Source of the DNA: Myoxocephalus aenaeus
Lineage: Eukaryota > Chordata > Actinopteri > Perciformes > Cottidae
NCBI GenBank assembly: GCA_038501785.1
Contig: JBAMJR010000025.1
Location: 4,690,001 to 4,754,000 of the forward strand
Direction of reading: 5' to 3'
Length of the DNA: 64,000 nt
Positions 32,239 through 43,685 of this stretch are shown piece after piece; position 1 is the stretch's first letter; every line of letters starts with the position of its first letter. The notes under the pieces were generated by a model. The model saw nothing but the letters and a program-made list of their open reading frames with translations, made no database searches and was not told the DNA's origin. The position numbers and the translations under genes were made by a program.

Positions 32239-33306
32239 CTATGAAATAAAGGGTTTAAAAGATTCAGCAATCTCTTGCTTTGGCGACCCCTCTGTCCGAA
32301 GTTCATATGGACTAGTTTTAGGCCCACTCTGAATTAGACCGACAGCAGAAGGGCTTGCTCTCTCCGATTTTTCTTTTTGCTGTAATACCGGGCAGATTGC
32401 AATGAAGTGGCCCGGTTCACGACAATAAAAGCACTCGCGGTTCTCAGTTGGGTCCGAAAAGTTATTGCGGCGGAACAATGTAGGCGACCTCGCTTTATTT
32501 ACCATAGGTACTGATGGCTCACAGCGCATAGAAGATGGAAACACACTTTTGTGGGTCAGGACAAACTCATCAGCCAGGACAGCCGCTTCAGCCGCTGTCG
32601 TCACCCTCTGCTCATTCAAGTACAAGACAATGCGCTCTGGCAGCCACTTTTTGAACTCCTCCAACATAATCAGTTCCCGCAGCTGCGCAAAGTCAGTAAC
32701 TTTACTGGATTTACACCATTTATCCAACAGCATGCCTTTCCCATGCGCAAACTCCACGTACGTCTGGCTACCATCCTTTCCACCACTTCTGAACCTTTGC
32801 CTATAAGCCTCAGGCACTAGCTCATATGCACATAGCACCGTAGCCTTAACCACATCATAGTCTAAACTCTGCTCCAGTGTTAGTGTGTTACACACCTCCT
32901 GCGCTTTACCCACCAATCTACACTGAAGCAGCAAAGTCCAGACCTCCCTTGGCCACTTTAAGGTGAACGCGATGCGTTCAAACGCACTAAAGTATGAATC
33001 TACTTCAGACTCCCTGAACGGTGGCACTAGCGCTATATGCCTGCTGACATCGAAGCTATCTCGGGGAGACTGTGGGGTTTGATTTGGTATCGGTGCCTGG
33101 GGCGGGCCACCAGGCTGGTGTTCCAGTTCTAAGGCCCTCACCCTAAGATGCATAGCTTCCACCTCTAACTCCCGATTCCTCAAATCCAGCTCTCTAATGC
33201 GGAGTGTCAGCGTAAGCTCCTCAGTTGTCATCATCGGCGTAGCTTGATCATCCACTTTCTTTGGCCCTGCAGTCAACAACCCCCTCTTCCCTAGCTTATC
33301 AGACAC
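32239..33306 (-). CDS. Gag polyprotein, SCAN-like capsid plus zinc knuckle
   Basis: An intact 355-residue Gag, the structural protein that packages retrotransposon RNA. Residues 30-64 form a charged heptad-rich coiled coil (ELTLTLRIRELDLRNRELEV). Residues ~88-250 resemble the SCAN-like capsid domain of Gmr1-type Gypsy Gag (SYFSAFERIAF, ERIVLYLNEQ). A CCHC zinc knuckle, CFYCREPGHFIAIC (C-X2-C-X4-H-X4-C), lies at 292-305 and would bind RNA. The ATG at 33304-33306 is the first in frame. No stop or frameshift lies inside, which is unusual for this otherwise deleted element. It ends in FKPFIS and UAG directly before the protease. It may be a young non-autonomous copy; domestication as a host gene is an alternative without direct evidence. 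Confidence 0.88.
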   Translation of the reverse strand: MSDKLGKRGLLTAGPKKVDDQATPMMTTEELTLTLRIRELDLRNRELEVEAMHLRVRALELEHQPGGPPQAPIPNQTPQSPRDSFDVSRHIALVPPFRESEVDSYFSAFERIAFTLKWPREVWTLLLQCRLVGKAQEVCNTLTLEQSLDYDVVKATVLCAYELVPEAYRQRFRSGGKDGSQTYVEFAHGKGMLLDKWCKSSKVTDFAQLRELIMLEEFKKWLPERIVLYLNEQRVTTAAEAAVLADEFVLTHKSVFPSSMRCEPSVPMVNKARSPTLFRRNNFSDPTENRECFYCREPGHFIAICPVLQQKEKSERASPSAVGLIQSGPKTSPYELRTEGSPKQEIAESFKPFIS

Positions 33307-34147
33307 GACCCAGCCCTATACACGTGCCCACTCTAAAATCCAATCCAAATCTCAGAACTGAGGCATTCCCACACCTCTATCTTTTACCACAGTGACTTAG
33401 CTTGGAAACAGCCACAGTTTAATGTTGGAAACCAACACACACACACACACACTTGCATAGAAATGGAACGACACACACACACACGCGCTTGAATGATAGC
33501 TTTACCTGCAGTGCAACTTTTTATTGAGCAACACGGTTTCCGTCAACCTGATTTCTATTGATGAGCACTCGATCTCGCAGAGGAATGAACAGACACCACA
33601 GATGGTGTTGACTAACTCCACTGATGATTGTGTGTATTTCTCTGTGTATGTGCCCACACTCGTGAGCCCTGATCCGCAGTGATACAGTGTTTTTTGCTGC
33701 TTTCATCTCAGACCCATCACAGTAAACAGGACAAATTAGACCCTCACATTTCACAGACTTTCACATTTCAGCTGTGTTTGTTTGATTTGCTCCAGTGTTT
33801 TTCACTGGCTGCGCTCCCAGCAGGCAGACGGGGAGCAACAGGCACCTGGCACCACTTATGGAATCTCTAAATGTATTTACAGCGAGCCCTCCAGTTGTTA
33901 CAGTAATGTGCTTCTATTGTGGCGAACCCCGGGGAGGTTCAGCGGCACCTCTATCTGGTCTGAGGCCCTTCCATTGCTGCAAAATATGAAGGTGTGGGAA
34001 TTCATAAAGTTTCATTTTCACTGTAACTGCATCAATCAGTAAGGATTGTGTGTTGATGTCCATCCAACACATTGACAGCCGTGTCCATGCTATAACATTT
34101 GGTATGGAATTATCCCGGTTCCAGGTCTCTCAAGTCACATCTGTTTT
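33307..34147. other. Possible gag leader relic and non-coding sequence
   Basis: 33307-33440 may be the remaining untranslated leader of the gag element, but no primer-binding site or LTR could be found. Two short (AC)n arrays occur at 33439-33461 and 33471-33485. The remainder has no recognisable gene. Confidence 0.4.
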
Positions 34148-34182
34148 GGAGGCTGTGGCTCAGTGGGTAGAGCGGGTCGTCC
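34148..34182 (+). mobile_element. SINE head fragment
   Basis: GGAGGCTGTGGCTCAGTGGG followed by TAGAGCGGGTCGTCC is the tRNA-like A-box end of a fish SINE, cut off before the B box. Confidence 0.65.
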
Positions 34183-36694
34183 TTTATATCTTCAATAATG
34201 ATTCTAATGGGTTTTGTTTTGTGTCCATTGACGTTTTGTTTTCCTGGCAGGATTGAGAATATTGCCCAGCCTGGCAATATTTCTTGATCATAAAATGTTC
34301 TGCCCCAGATTGCCGTGGCGTGTCAACCAATCAGGGACCACCAGGAAAAATCCAAACATATTCCAAATACACTCAAACACCATCGGGCTGTGAAAAGTAC
34401 GCCCCTCGGCACACAGACAAGGATTCACACAAAAAAGGGGAAATAGCAGGTTGGTATACGCAACATAATACAATCATATTGCTTTTGAGAACAGGTTTTA
34501 ATAGACTAATTTCCTTGAAAATTTAAACCAATGTAATTGTGTTTGACTAAGTTTTTTTCCACTAGGTAACATCTCCAATATTAATAGTTAGTTTAGTGTT
34601 AACCCAATGATCGTGTTTCTGCATTGACCCCTGATGCTGTGTGTACAGGCATTACCTTTTTACCCCTTATCTTCCACTCTTATATTGTACTTTATTACTT
34701 ACCCTGAAATATTCATTGATTAACAGAAAAATCATTTATTAAAATGTTGATAATCTATTAAGTTCTCTTCTCTCTATAGTTTTAGAATCAATTCAATGTA
34801 TCTTGGTTTGACTACGTGTGGTTGGTATTTGTCATTATTGATATAATTGTTAAACGAAAACATTGATTATTTGAAGAAAATATTCGATTATATGAATAAT
34901 CAAGAAAACAATCAGAACTCTGAAATGAATCCATCAGAGGACATTTCAGTTGTCTCTGAAGGAATGTTGAGGCGAATGTTGTAGATATGGTCTGGCTCAC
35001 CTCCACACACAGCACTGGCTCTGGAACCAAGCTCCTGGAGAAGGGTTGGACTTTTCGGGAGTAAGTGGAAGAAAATGGATGGATGACCTGATGACATGAT
35101 ATAAGAGGTGAAAGAGTAATAAATCCCTGTCCATCCATCCATCCATCCATCTATTTATACATTATTGGAAGCCTGCAATCTTCAGTGTGTGGACTACCTC
35201 TACTTTCCCTTTAATGACCCCCTGACCTTTCCTCTTTGGTGTCAAATTATATAAGAAAAACCCTCAAATCTAACAGGAAGCCAAACATGATATTTGCGGA
35301 GCAATTTAGCTGGTGCTTTTAGGGAGAAAAACAACAGTGTAGTAAAAAAACATCTCCAGACAAGGATAGGATTGGATGAAATGTATTAATCCCCAAAGGG
35401 AATACTGGTATAACACCATTTGATGATTTATTTTTTTAGATGAGCCTCTCTTTTCTGTGTCTAAAATACATTCACTGCAGTACATTGCTTTGCTCCCATG
35501 CTGGTGCTCCTGTCTGTCTCTCCAACCTCCATCTGCTGTAGTAATACACTCACTGTGGAGAAGAACCTCATACAACCACACTTCAAAAGAGCCAAACTAT
35601 CCCTTTAAGGAGCCTGTTGGCTAAAGTAGTTCACTATCCACAGATATTTGATCTGATCGGCTCTGTACATGTACTACATGAAAGAGAGGCCCTGTCAGAG
35701 GTCTAGAGAGAGATGGAGTGAGAAATGAGGAATTAATTTCCAAGACACCAAATCATTAGCAGCAGGCTGTTCTTCATGAATTAATAAACACAACAACGTG
35801 TTGCAGTTTGAATTCAATTACAAACTAGGTCAATAGTGCATCCCAAACAATTAGACCTGCACAATAAAATATGATCAAATATTTCAGTGTAATTTAATCA
35901 AGAGCCCTTTGGCATGTCAGACGGAGGTTGATAGATCTTCAGAGGAAAATGTATCTCCCTTTATTACACTTGGTTTGTTGACAAAGTCAGGTGCAATGTA
36001 TCAAATGTCAGATAGGATTAAAACGTGTCACATAGTAATTTGGAGCATTTGCATCAGGTATTATATTGCCCCAGAAGTCCCTTAGAAAGACTAACAATTT
36101 GTTAGAAGGCTCACAAAACGTTCTGAGTTCCCCTTCATGTCTGTGGCGCTCAGCCTTGAGCTTTATTGATCCTACTGAAGACATGGATCTTTATAAACAC
36201 CTCACAAATAAGTAGAGTTTATATTTTTTTAAAGGCTCAGTAAGACCGCAGAACATTGTAGTTTTTATCAGACCGTCACTCAAACAGGAGATGCTGTTGG
36301 GAACAACGCTTTTGTTGGGGACTATTTTCAGCACCACATTAATCCATGTTTGGTGCTCAAATGAATATTGTGGCAGCTGGACTTTGTGTATGGGATTGAG
36401 TCCAAATAAACTACAGTTCCTGTGGAATATGTCACTCATAGCAACAGGGGAGCTCTTGGAAGTGATTTAATGGTGCTCTACAGCACAGTGGCATGATGTA
36501 TGTTAGGCTTTGATACTCACACAATTTGTGTTAGTCAGGTTAATTTGAGTTGGGTTTTGGCCTCATAGAAATAAATAAGATTGCACTCGATTTATCAAGA
36601 ATTCATGGAAAATGTATTGTAATTATGCAACACAGCGATCACAACTAAATGCAGTAGTAGCCCATTTATAACGCAAGAAAAACCTGACAAACTA
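34183..36694. other. Non-coding sequence with minor repeats
   Basis: No gene is recognised. A perfect 9-bp inverted repeat AATATTGCC/GGCAATATT lies at 34258-34281. A (CCAT)n run is at 35131-35152. A LINE/SINE-type tail, CCCTTTGGGGATTAAT on the minus strand, lies at about 35383-35402 and resembles the tail of the 26.1-kb SINE. 35640-35820 is complex and could be conserved. Confidence 0.45.
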
Positions 36695-36796
36695 AAACGG
36701 TAGTACATTCCTTTATTTGTATTTGCATCAGGAGGAAAGTAAACAGCAGCAATACAAACTCGTCTCTGTGCAGATAATATGTCCGACATCTTCACA
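36695..36796 (-). pseudogene. Possible LINE endonuclease fragment
   Basis: The minus strand reads RRVCIAAVYFPPDANTNKG, like the VAVYIPPDAN motif of the CR1/Rex1-type endonuclease seen at 3738-3770. Only about 30 codons are readable and the rest is decayed. The short match makes this tentative. Confidence 0.4.
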
Positions 36797-36913
36797 TTAA
36801 AAACCCAACATTAGGGAAACATTGCTCATCAACTTTCCATATGTTTGAGCAGCAACATCATGATGCAAATGTAGTAGGTTAGAAATATTACAGGTTAGTT
36901 ATATTGAGTTATA

Positions 36914-37309
36914 CTGAGCCTGAGCATGAAGAATAAGTTGGTCCTCTCTCTGTCAATTCACAGGTACGGCAAAACTCGTTTTTATGTCTTTAGTTTGGTT
37001 TACTATCTAAGGTGAATGTAGTAGTAAATGTTCTGTAATGTTTTAACATGATTTGGAGATGTGTTAAAGGTGTTTTGTCTCAGTTTGTAGCTAACGGTTC
37101 CGACGAACGTCCTAATGCTACCTAGCTAGCTCCGTCCGTGACCTTCAGTGTTACACCATAGTTTGTAAGAGGAGAATGTTTTAAATGAGTGTTAGCCAGT
37201 ATGTTTTTGTATATTATGTAAATTGCTAAAGGTATTGAGTTCAGAATAAAATCAGCTCTGAGCCTGAGCATGAAGAATAAGTTGGTTCTCTCTCTCTGTC
37301 AATTCACAG
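36914..37309. repeat. ~50-bp direct repeats flanking 294 bp
   Basis: CTGAGCCTGAGCATGAAGAA... CTGTCAATTCACAG occurs at 36914-36963 and again at 37258-37309, differing by one substitution and a 2-bp length change in a CT run. The two copies enclose 294 bp of unique DNA. This could be a segmental duplication or the ends of an unrecognised element. Confidence 0.8.
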
Positions 37310-37975
37310 TTAAACCTACCGGCTACACAGTGCTACCTAGCCTGTGTAACCGTTGCTGCTGGTCCAGATGTCCCCTAGGTCTGGTGCCGGTAACATAAAC
37401 ACAGAGTCCACCTCCTCTGGTCCCTCCAGAGTCCTGATCTCTGTGCTGCTGTCTGCCATCAAGTGCTGCATGCTGGGTAGTGGAGTAGCCTCAGGTCCTA
37501 GCTGAGTTAGCTTAGCTTTCATATGGGTTCATGCCCCTTGTCCTTTGTATAAATCATACCCTACTGGAGCGCTCAGTCAAAATAAAAGTAGTGGACAGAT
37601 TGAGGGAGAAAACAATGAGAGTGCCATTGGAAGTAAGACAAAGGAAACACAATTGGCCTGTCTTTGAACCTCAAGAAGGTAATAATGTAATCAGCCACAC
37701 TCACGTCACGCTGGTTATTGTGAATCTGTGTGTGATGGTGCGTGTGTGTGTGTACGTGTGCATGTTTCACTGAGTGTTTATGGGGGTTTGGTTCGCGCAG
37801 TAAGAATGCCAACTAAATAAGGCTCAATAAAACTGCTTGGCAAGTGCACATTTACCTGCTCTGCTTTGATAAATGCCACAGCTAGCTGCGGAAAATTGGC
37901 TGCAAAGGACAGGGTGACTAATTCCCTTCCAAAATGTTGTAAGGGCTTTTTTGCGCCTGTGCATGTGTGTTTATG
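37310..37975. other. Non-coding sequence
   Basis: No gene is recognised. A 61-codon minus frame at 37337-37522 has protein-like composition but no recognised motif. Confidence 0.45.
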
Positions 37976-38066
<91 letters not shown>

Positions 38067-38082
38067 TGTGTGCATGTGTGTG
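37976..38082. repeat. (TG)n microsatellite
   Basis: About 43 uninterrupted TG units to 38062, then an interrupted TGCGCGTGTGTGCATGTG end. Confidence 0.98.
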
Positions 38083-40223
38083 AAGGACTTACAGGTTGTT
38101 TGAATGAAAATGAGAACTGTTCAATAATACATAAGGCTGTCTGCGGAACACGATTACCAAAGAATATGTTTTATGAAAGCCTCCATAAATGGTGGCGCTG
38201 GATATTTGCACGCCACCATATATTTTACAGATTTGACAAATTGCAGACAGGAGTCGATATTGCATTTGGGTTTCACGCTTGGACGCTTAATGTATTCCCT
38301 CAATTCAGAAAACATTGAAAAGCGGCTCGGAGAAAATATTAAGCACATTTTTTTCATTACATTACATTATTCTGCTGGTTTGTAATCTATGACATCACTA
38401 AACATTATGAGTTATCATACAGCAGGATGTGGATAAGGAAACGCTAGTTAGCCTTCCTGCTGGGATGTCGACCTGATACATTCCTGTCCCTTAATCCACT
38501 TACCACTTGTGTCTGCTGAATTAAAACGCGTTTCTGCTCTGAACTGTGTCGCTATATGCAGAACAGCATGTGTTGTGTAACTGTGCCGTTTCTCTGGTTA
38601 ATTTCAAAATCATTCCAAGACAGCTTTTTAATTCACAGTCAAACTTAAATTAATCGTCCCGTTTCTACATGAAACAGGCCTTTGATTACTTTCACACTTG
38701 ACATTCTTGTCCTTGTTTATTTGAACCAGTATGAATATCTCTTGAATAAAAATGATGCCATTGAATAGCATATAAATTACATATTATTAATTTGATCTAG
38801 CTCCGACAGTGTTTTAACCACGCTCGTTGTACGGCCCCCTGCACACAGACACAGCGCCTCTCTGCAGCCTTTTGAAAGCCCGTCAGCAATCAGCCTTTTG
38901 TCAATACCCAGAGGGAAAATGGATGAAAACTAAACAAAGAAAAGGGGGGGGACACTTATTTTGTAGGCAGCGAGGTAATGAAAACAAGCCTACCCAACAA
39001 CACATGCAGGAAGAAGAGAACATATTGTCAATATGAGTTAAAGTGAGGTCTTTGTTTGTCAAACTAAGTTAGCACACAGCGCTGACAATATTCACAACTT
39101 GGATACATTATTTTGGAGAAAGAAAAGTCGTTTCTTTTGATCGGTGGACTGTTAGGGACTAAAATATAAAAAAAATATATATAATATATTCAGACTTAAT
39201 GATCTCTTTTAGGGTCGCCACTCTCTACTTTATCGCTCTTGTTTACCATGCCGGTAGATCTGAAGAAATAATACTTTGGCGCTCGTGGTCACTAACACCA
39301 CAGGACGTTTTTCTCACCCGTCTTTTGTTCATTCTGCTATGTAGATTGTATTTCAGATGATGCTACCTGGTTGAGTGGTCCATCAGTGGTAAACACTTTG
39401 GTCTGGTCTTCCTCCTGGCTGAAATTCCAAGGAGTCTGGAGTCAAAATTCCTTGTATGCGTACGCATGCATTGCCGATAAAACTGATTCTGATATATATT
39501 AACTTTAATGTTCATGAGGACAAACCCTTTCTATTTACGACCACCAAGAGCTTTTCTTTGCATTTCATAATTTATTGGGCAGATTGGCATGACATTTGGT
39601 CAGCATAAGCAGATGTAACAATTTTGTTTTACTGACATATTTTATGAACGAAATCCCAGGATTATGCACTCACATTATCAACATGATATCCTTGGAGAGA
39701 GCTAGTTTGTTTTCCATTACCTATTTTCAAGTGCATTGCACTGCCTGGTTCTCGAAGGGAACTACGTTATCCCGAGGTTACATTTGAGTGTGAATGTAAC
39801 AGCTTGTTTTTTAACTTCTATTCCTATAGTTCAAATTAAATGTCCAACAAACTGTGACTGTTAATGCTTTCAGAGGCCTTCTACAGAGTAGCTGACTCTA
39901 CACTGCTTTAAGAAAAGTAATGAAATTGAAGATGTGCTTGTTTCTAGTAACTTAGCCTTGGGTGTTAAATAGCTTTTGCTGAAGGAAGTTGCATGCACTC
40001 AAGGCTGCAGGTAGCTGTGATTTTATCCTTGAGCAATAGTCTGGTCAGAGAGAACATTTATCAATGTCTACTGTTTCTCCCTTTGCTCTTCTTTGGGCTT
40101 AAGAGAAGTATGTACTGCTGTCTGTGCTTTGGTCACTGCCCATTGGTTCATTTGTTTTTAGATTCATCCATAATGTTAAAATATTTAGGTTTGGGGCAGA
40201 CATTTTAAAGGGTCAATCCAAAG

Positions 40224-40224
<1 letters not shown>
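38083..40224. other. Non-coding sequence
   Basis: No gene is recognised. A 9-bp inverted repeat ATGGTGGCG/CGCCACCAT lies near 38188-38218. A LINE tail within this stretch is listed separately. Confidence 0.45.
39427..39495 (+). mobile_element. LINE 3' tail fragment
   Basis: CCAAGGAGTCTGGAGTC, AAAATTCCTTGTATGCGTACG, then CCGATAAAACTGATTCTGAT. This is a shorter, more diverged member of the tail family at 8757-8852 and 27368-27447. Confidence 0.6.

Positions 40225-40290
<66 letters not shown>
40225..40290. repeat. Compound (AT)n-(AC)n microsatellite
   Basis: About 17 AT units followed by about 15 AC units, ending exactly where the solo LTR starts. Confidence 0.97.
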
Positions 40291-40292
<2 letters not shown>

Positions 40293-40779
40293 TAGTGTTA
40301 CGGGTTGTCCCGGGTTTTGGGGCAGTGCAACAGAGAGCTAAAAACAGGCACAATCAGACAGTATAAATAAAAGTGAAGGTTTTATTTTCCATCCCACCAG
40401 CAAGGTAATTTCCATAAATCAAAAATCAAAAAGCCCATTAACAAACATAAAGCGTCCCGGAGGAGAAAGTGGTTATTTAACCAAAACAAAACTCAACACT
40501 GCAAGGTTACAAGGCCCTCCTCTTCATAGTCCTTTTCTTCCAAGTAGGTGTTGATTCACCTTATGCTTGTCCAGCTCCTTCCTCCCATGTGCTCTCCGCT
40601 CTGCCCTTTCTTAAGCGTCCCAGCCCTGCCTCAATTAGGGGCCTTAAGCACCTGCAGCTGGGTGTGTGATGAGGCAGTCTGGGAGATGTAGTTTCCAGCC
40701 CGGCGGCCATTTTGTGGTGTGGGCGTTGCTCCTAGGTGGGGATGTATCGCCCATCCACTACCTGTCCCCTTGTGATACC

Positions 40780-40782
<3 letters not shown>
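40291..40782 (-). mobile_element. Probable solo LTR between two microsatellites
   Basis: A 492-bp unit. On the minus strand it begins TGTGGTATCACAAGGGG and ends CCCGTAACACTACA (TG...CA). The polyadenylation signal AATAAAA lies at 40380-40386 (minus strand), at a suitable distance from the 3' end. It is flanked by (AC)n on one side and (AT)n on the other. No target duplication is visible, perhaps because the microsatellites have since changed length. There is no internal coding sequence. It differs from the LTRs at 8.6 and 31.2 kb. Confidence 0.7.

Positions 40783-40828
<46 letters not shown>
40783..40828. repeat. (AT)n microsatellite
   Basis: About 23 AT units directly abutting the solo LTR. 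Confidence 0.97.
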
Positions 40829-40830
<2 letters not shown>

Positions 40831-42267
40831 CCCATAGTGGAATCTAATCATGCAGATAGTCTGAAATGTTTTTGTCTGTGTTTTGAGATACCTGTATGGA
40901 TTTCTGCTTCCACTCAAATGCAATAGAGGTGAATGGAATATCTGCATGAATTACAGCAAAGACAAACAAAAGAAAAAATTGTGACAGCAATATCTTCTTC
41001 CAGAGGCAATGTCCCTGTTACTCAGGATAATCAACACCAAGAACAGTTTCTTACACGACTTTCTTCAAAAGAAATAGACTAGAATGTTGGTGAAGCCATA
41101 TGAGGAGTGAACATGACTGACAAAAACAGAGCTGATTAAAGTATAATTAAACAGATTTTCTACTAAATAGTAACTTTATGTTTATGTATTTATGTGAACA
41201 TGTAGACTAATCTAAACACACAAGGTACAGCAGTTTAACACATGCTAGCTTAGTCACTGTCAGCATGTTAGCTCAAATTAGGAGGCTGAAGTCCACAACT
41301 CTATTCTGCTCTCACCTTTAGTGTTACCACCAAATCAAGTAGCTTAGACAGTGGAAACAAGAATCCACACGTAATTATTTGTGGATCACTTGTGGACTAA
41401 GAGGAGTGAGGAGTCAGCAGTCAATAACGATATAAAACAGTCAATAAAATGGTGAATCACCCCAACCACGAGATGTCCTTGAGCTTACATTCAGAAATGA
41501 GCACCAACGACATCATGGTGATGGATCCAATAGTATGAAGGATTATCTGCAGAGAGACGGTTAGCTTACATGCACGCACACAACTGAACACATGATCTTC
41601 CCCGTGCTTACGGCTAGCAGGGATAATAATGGCAGAAACTGCCGAAAATATAATAATAACTTTTGTATAACCCATTTCAAATCCGAAAGTGCTAAATAAA
41701 ATAGCAAAACAGAACAACAATATCTCCATAAAATCACAATACAACCAACCTTTAACAACAATACCATTAACGTTAACAGGAATTAAAAGCCAAATTAAAA
41801 GCCTGCTGCTCTGCAGCTCACTTTTATGGTTTTGGACGGTGTGTTTAGCTAACCATTACCAGCTAACGGAACTACCAGTACACACAATGCTGTAGCTCGA
41901 AGTAACTCAGCCGCCGCTATACTGGCAGTTTAATGTTGTTTTTGTTAAGTTCATATGACGTATCTTCAAGCCGATTACCTGCATCCACCGCTGCTTTTTT
42001 CTTTGTTTGAATGAAGTGTTCAGCCCCACAATACAGCAATGGTTGTTGAAAACACACCTGGCCTTCTAGTTGCCTCATTTTCTTTAAATTTTTTCCTCTG
42101 GCGTGAGTTTCCGCCCTGACACTTCGGGAAGCCTTCAGCTGTTGGTGCTCTGCAGCAGTGTGTAGGGCAGCAGTGGAGCAGCTATGTTGGTCACACATGG
42201 CTGTGTTTCCTTGATGGGGTTTTATTTCCTTGAAAATGCCAAAGAACATGTCCCAGCTAACCTTTTC

Positions 42268-42268
<1 letters not shown>
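40829..42268. other. Non-coding sequence
   Basis: No gene is recognised. A 330-codon minus-strand frame (41917-42909) is bridged by two stop-free dinucleotide arrays and judged artefactual. Confidence 0.5.

Positions 42269-42350
<82 letters not shown>
42269..42350. repeat. (GT)n microsatellite
   Basis: About 41 uninterrupted GT units. Confidence 0.98.
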
Positions 42351-42354
<4 letters not shown>

Positions 42355-42738
42355 TTCCCAGCAGCTTCCCGCAAAACAAAGCAAACCTTTTTGTGCAGAT
42401 TCCCTCTGGGAATTGAAGTCACACAGAGAGTAAATGACGGCTGCTTTAGTTTCTGATGGTGAACTTTTGGTCTCCCATCCAGGTCTACAAGAACATACTT
42501 TGCCATTCATTAACACATTTTTCTTCAACTCGTTCTTAGCCTCAGAAAATTGAGCCTTTTGAAGGCTTTTTTTATGTTGTACATCTTCATTTCTTTCTTT
42601 TTTTATGTTTAATCTGCAGCAAAATACACACTCTTTCATAATTTGTTTATATGCAATTTGATTTGCCATTATGACAAACACAGAGAAATGATAGAAGAAC
42701 TGAATGCAGACATTAAGAGGGGTCGAGTGGGGCACGAT

Positions 42739-42739
<1 letters not shown>

Positions 42740-42775
<36 letters not shown>
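42740..42775. repeat. (AC)n microsatellite
   Basis: About 18 AC units. Confidence 0.97.
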
Positions 42776-42777
<2 letters not shown>

Positions 42778-42959
42778 AAAAACACTCAAAAATAGGAATT
42801 TAGTTATTACTTCTTGTTTATGCAAAGGCTGTTTTATGTTGCTTGCGGTGGTGATCCTTGAGAGAGGTTCTCCGCACATGTGTTTGTGTGGGCCTTGAGT
42901 GGTGCACACACATATGCCATCACCATTATCCTACCTCAAATGGATTATGGCCTGTTGAA

Positions 42960-43110
42960 GTGAGAGGGGTGGATTTGGGAAGCAGAAAGAGTTTGAGGGA
43001 GGAAGGAACAGGGTTGTTGGATAAGGGGATATAGAGGAGGGGATGAAGGGATGGGGGTCCTGGGATGAAGGAATGTAGAGTAAGGGATGAAAGTGAGTCA
43101 GCCATGGAGT
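42960..43110 (+). repeat. Purine-rich tract
   Basis: About 150 bp with a strong excess of A and G on the plus strand (GGAAGCAGAAAGAGTTTGAG-type sequence) and repeated GGGATGAA(G/A)G motifs. It could form triplex structures. No gene is present. Confidence 0.6.
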
Positions 43111-43198
43111 TATTTTGTGACCTGGGATGTGGGAGGCTAGGATGATGGTCTTTTTGGATCATTCATGCCCCCAAAGAATGGCTGCTATGACTTCATGA

Positions 43199-43456
43199 TA
43201 CATTCGGGAGATCGTGGAAGAAGGCGGCCATTCGGCTGAGAACCACAAGACCTCTGTTCTCACGTTTAGCTATGGCCCCGACAGTCATCTATTCACCATG
43301 CTCAACATGGATTCAGTCACTAGGTTGCCTTTGTCTGAGCCAAATGCCAATGCCATGTACTCTTACTGTATGGCCTTCTTGAGATCCTACTTAAAGAAGA
43401 GGAACACATTTTTAACCAGAGAATCATGCAAGGACACATGGACAACAGAAATATAG
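43199..43456 (+). other. Unidentified 85-codon open frame
   Basis: Open from 43199 (after a TGA at 43196-43198) to TAG at 43454-43456. The peptide has well-mixed composition: IREIVEEGGHSAENHKTSV, then TFSYGPDSHLFTML, then a region ending SYLKKRNTFLTRE. It looks more like protein than the chance frames nearby. I recognise no family, and no clear splice acceptor precedes it. It could be an exon, a retrotransposon fragment, or chance. Confidence 0.3.
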
Positions 43457-43685
43457 ACAAAGATGCATTGTTTTTTTGTTTGTTTTCATGTTTTGTGTCT
43501 CAATGTGATCTCATCCCTACTCAACATATTTTACAGTGTTGTAACATGTGCTTAACGTTGTGAAACGTTCATTGTGACCGTGTGACGGTTAATGTTGTTA
43601 GTGTTTTGTAAGTGTTTTGTAAGTGGTTAGCTTTATAAGGCAACACAACTACTTATTATGGGTTCGAAAAGAATCATGGGCTTAA

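Larger units (their letters stand above)
31193..33306 (-). mobile_element. Partial LTR retrotransposon (Gypsy-like, SCAN-type gag)
   Basis: Minus-strand order: gag (33306 to 32239), protease frame (32238 to 31786), short spacer, polypurine tract (minus-strand AGGTGGGGGGA, 31692-31702) and 3' LTR (31691 to 31193). Reverse transcriptase, RNase H and integrase are missing between protease and polypurine tract. No second LTR or primer-binding site was found beyond 33306, so the 5' end is lost or unrecognisable. No target duplication can be paired. The Gag type resembles the SCAN-domain gag of Gmr1-like Gypsy elements; that assignment is from sequence resemblance only. Confidence 0.85.

Noticed and set aside
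33307..33440. 5' LTR of the gag element
   Set aside because: No TGTTATGG/CGTAACA ends and no similarity to 31193-31691 could be found.
41917..42909. 330-codon minus-strand open frame
   Set aside because: It is the longest frame after gag, but two dinucleotide arrays (no stops possible) bridge short random frames. The rest has no domain and no biased composition.
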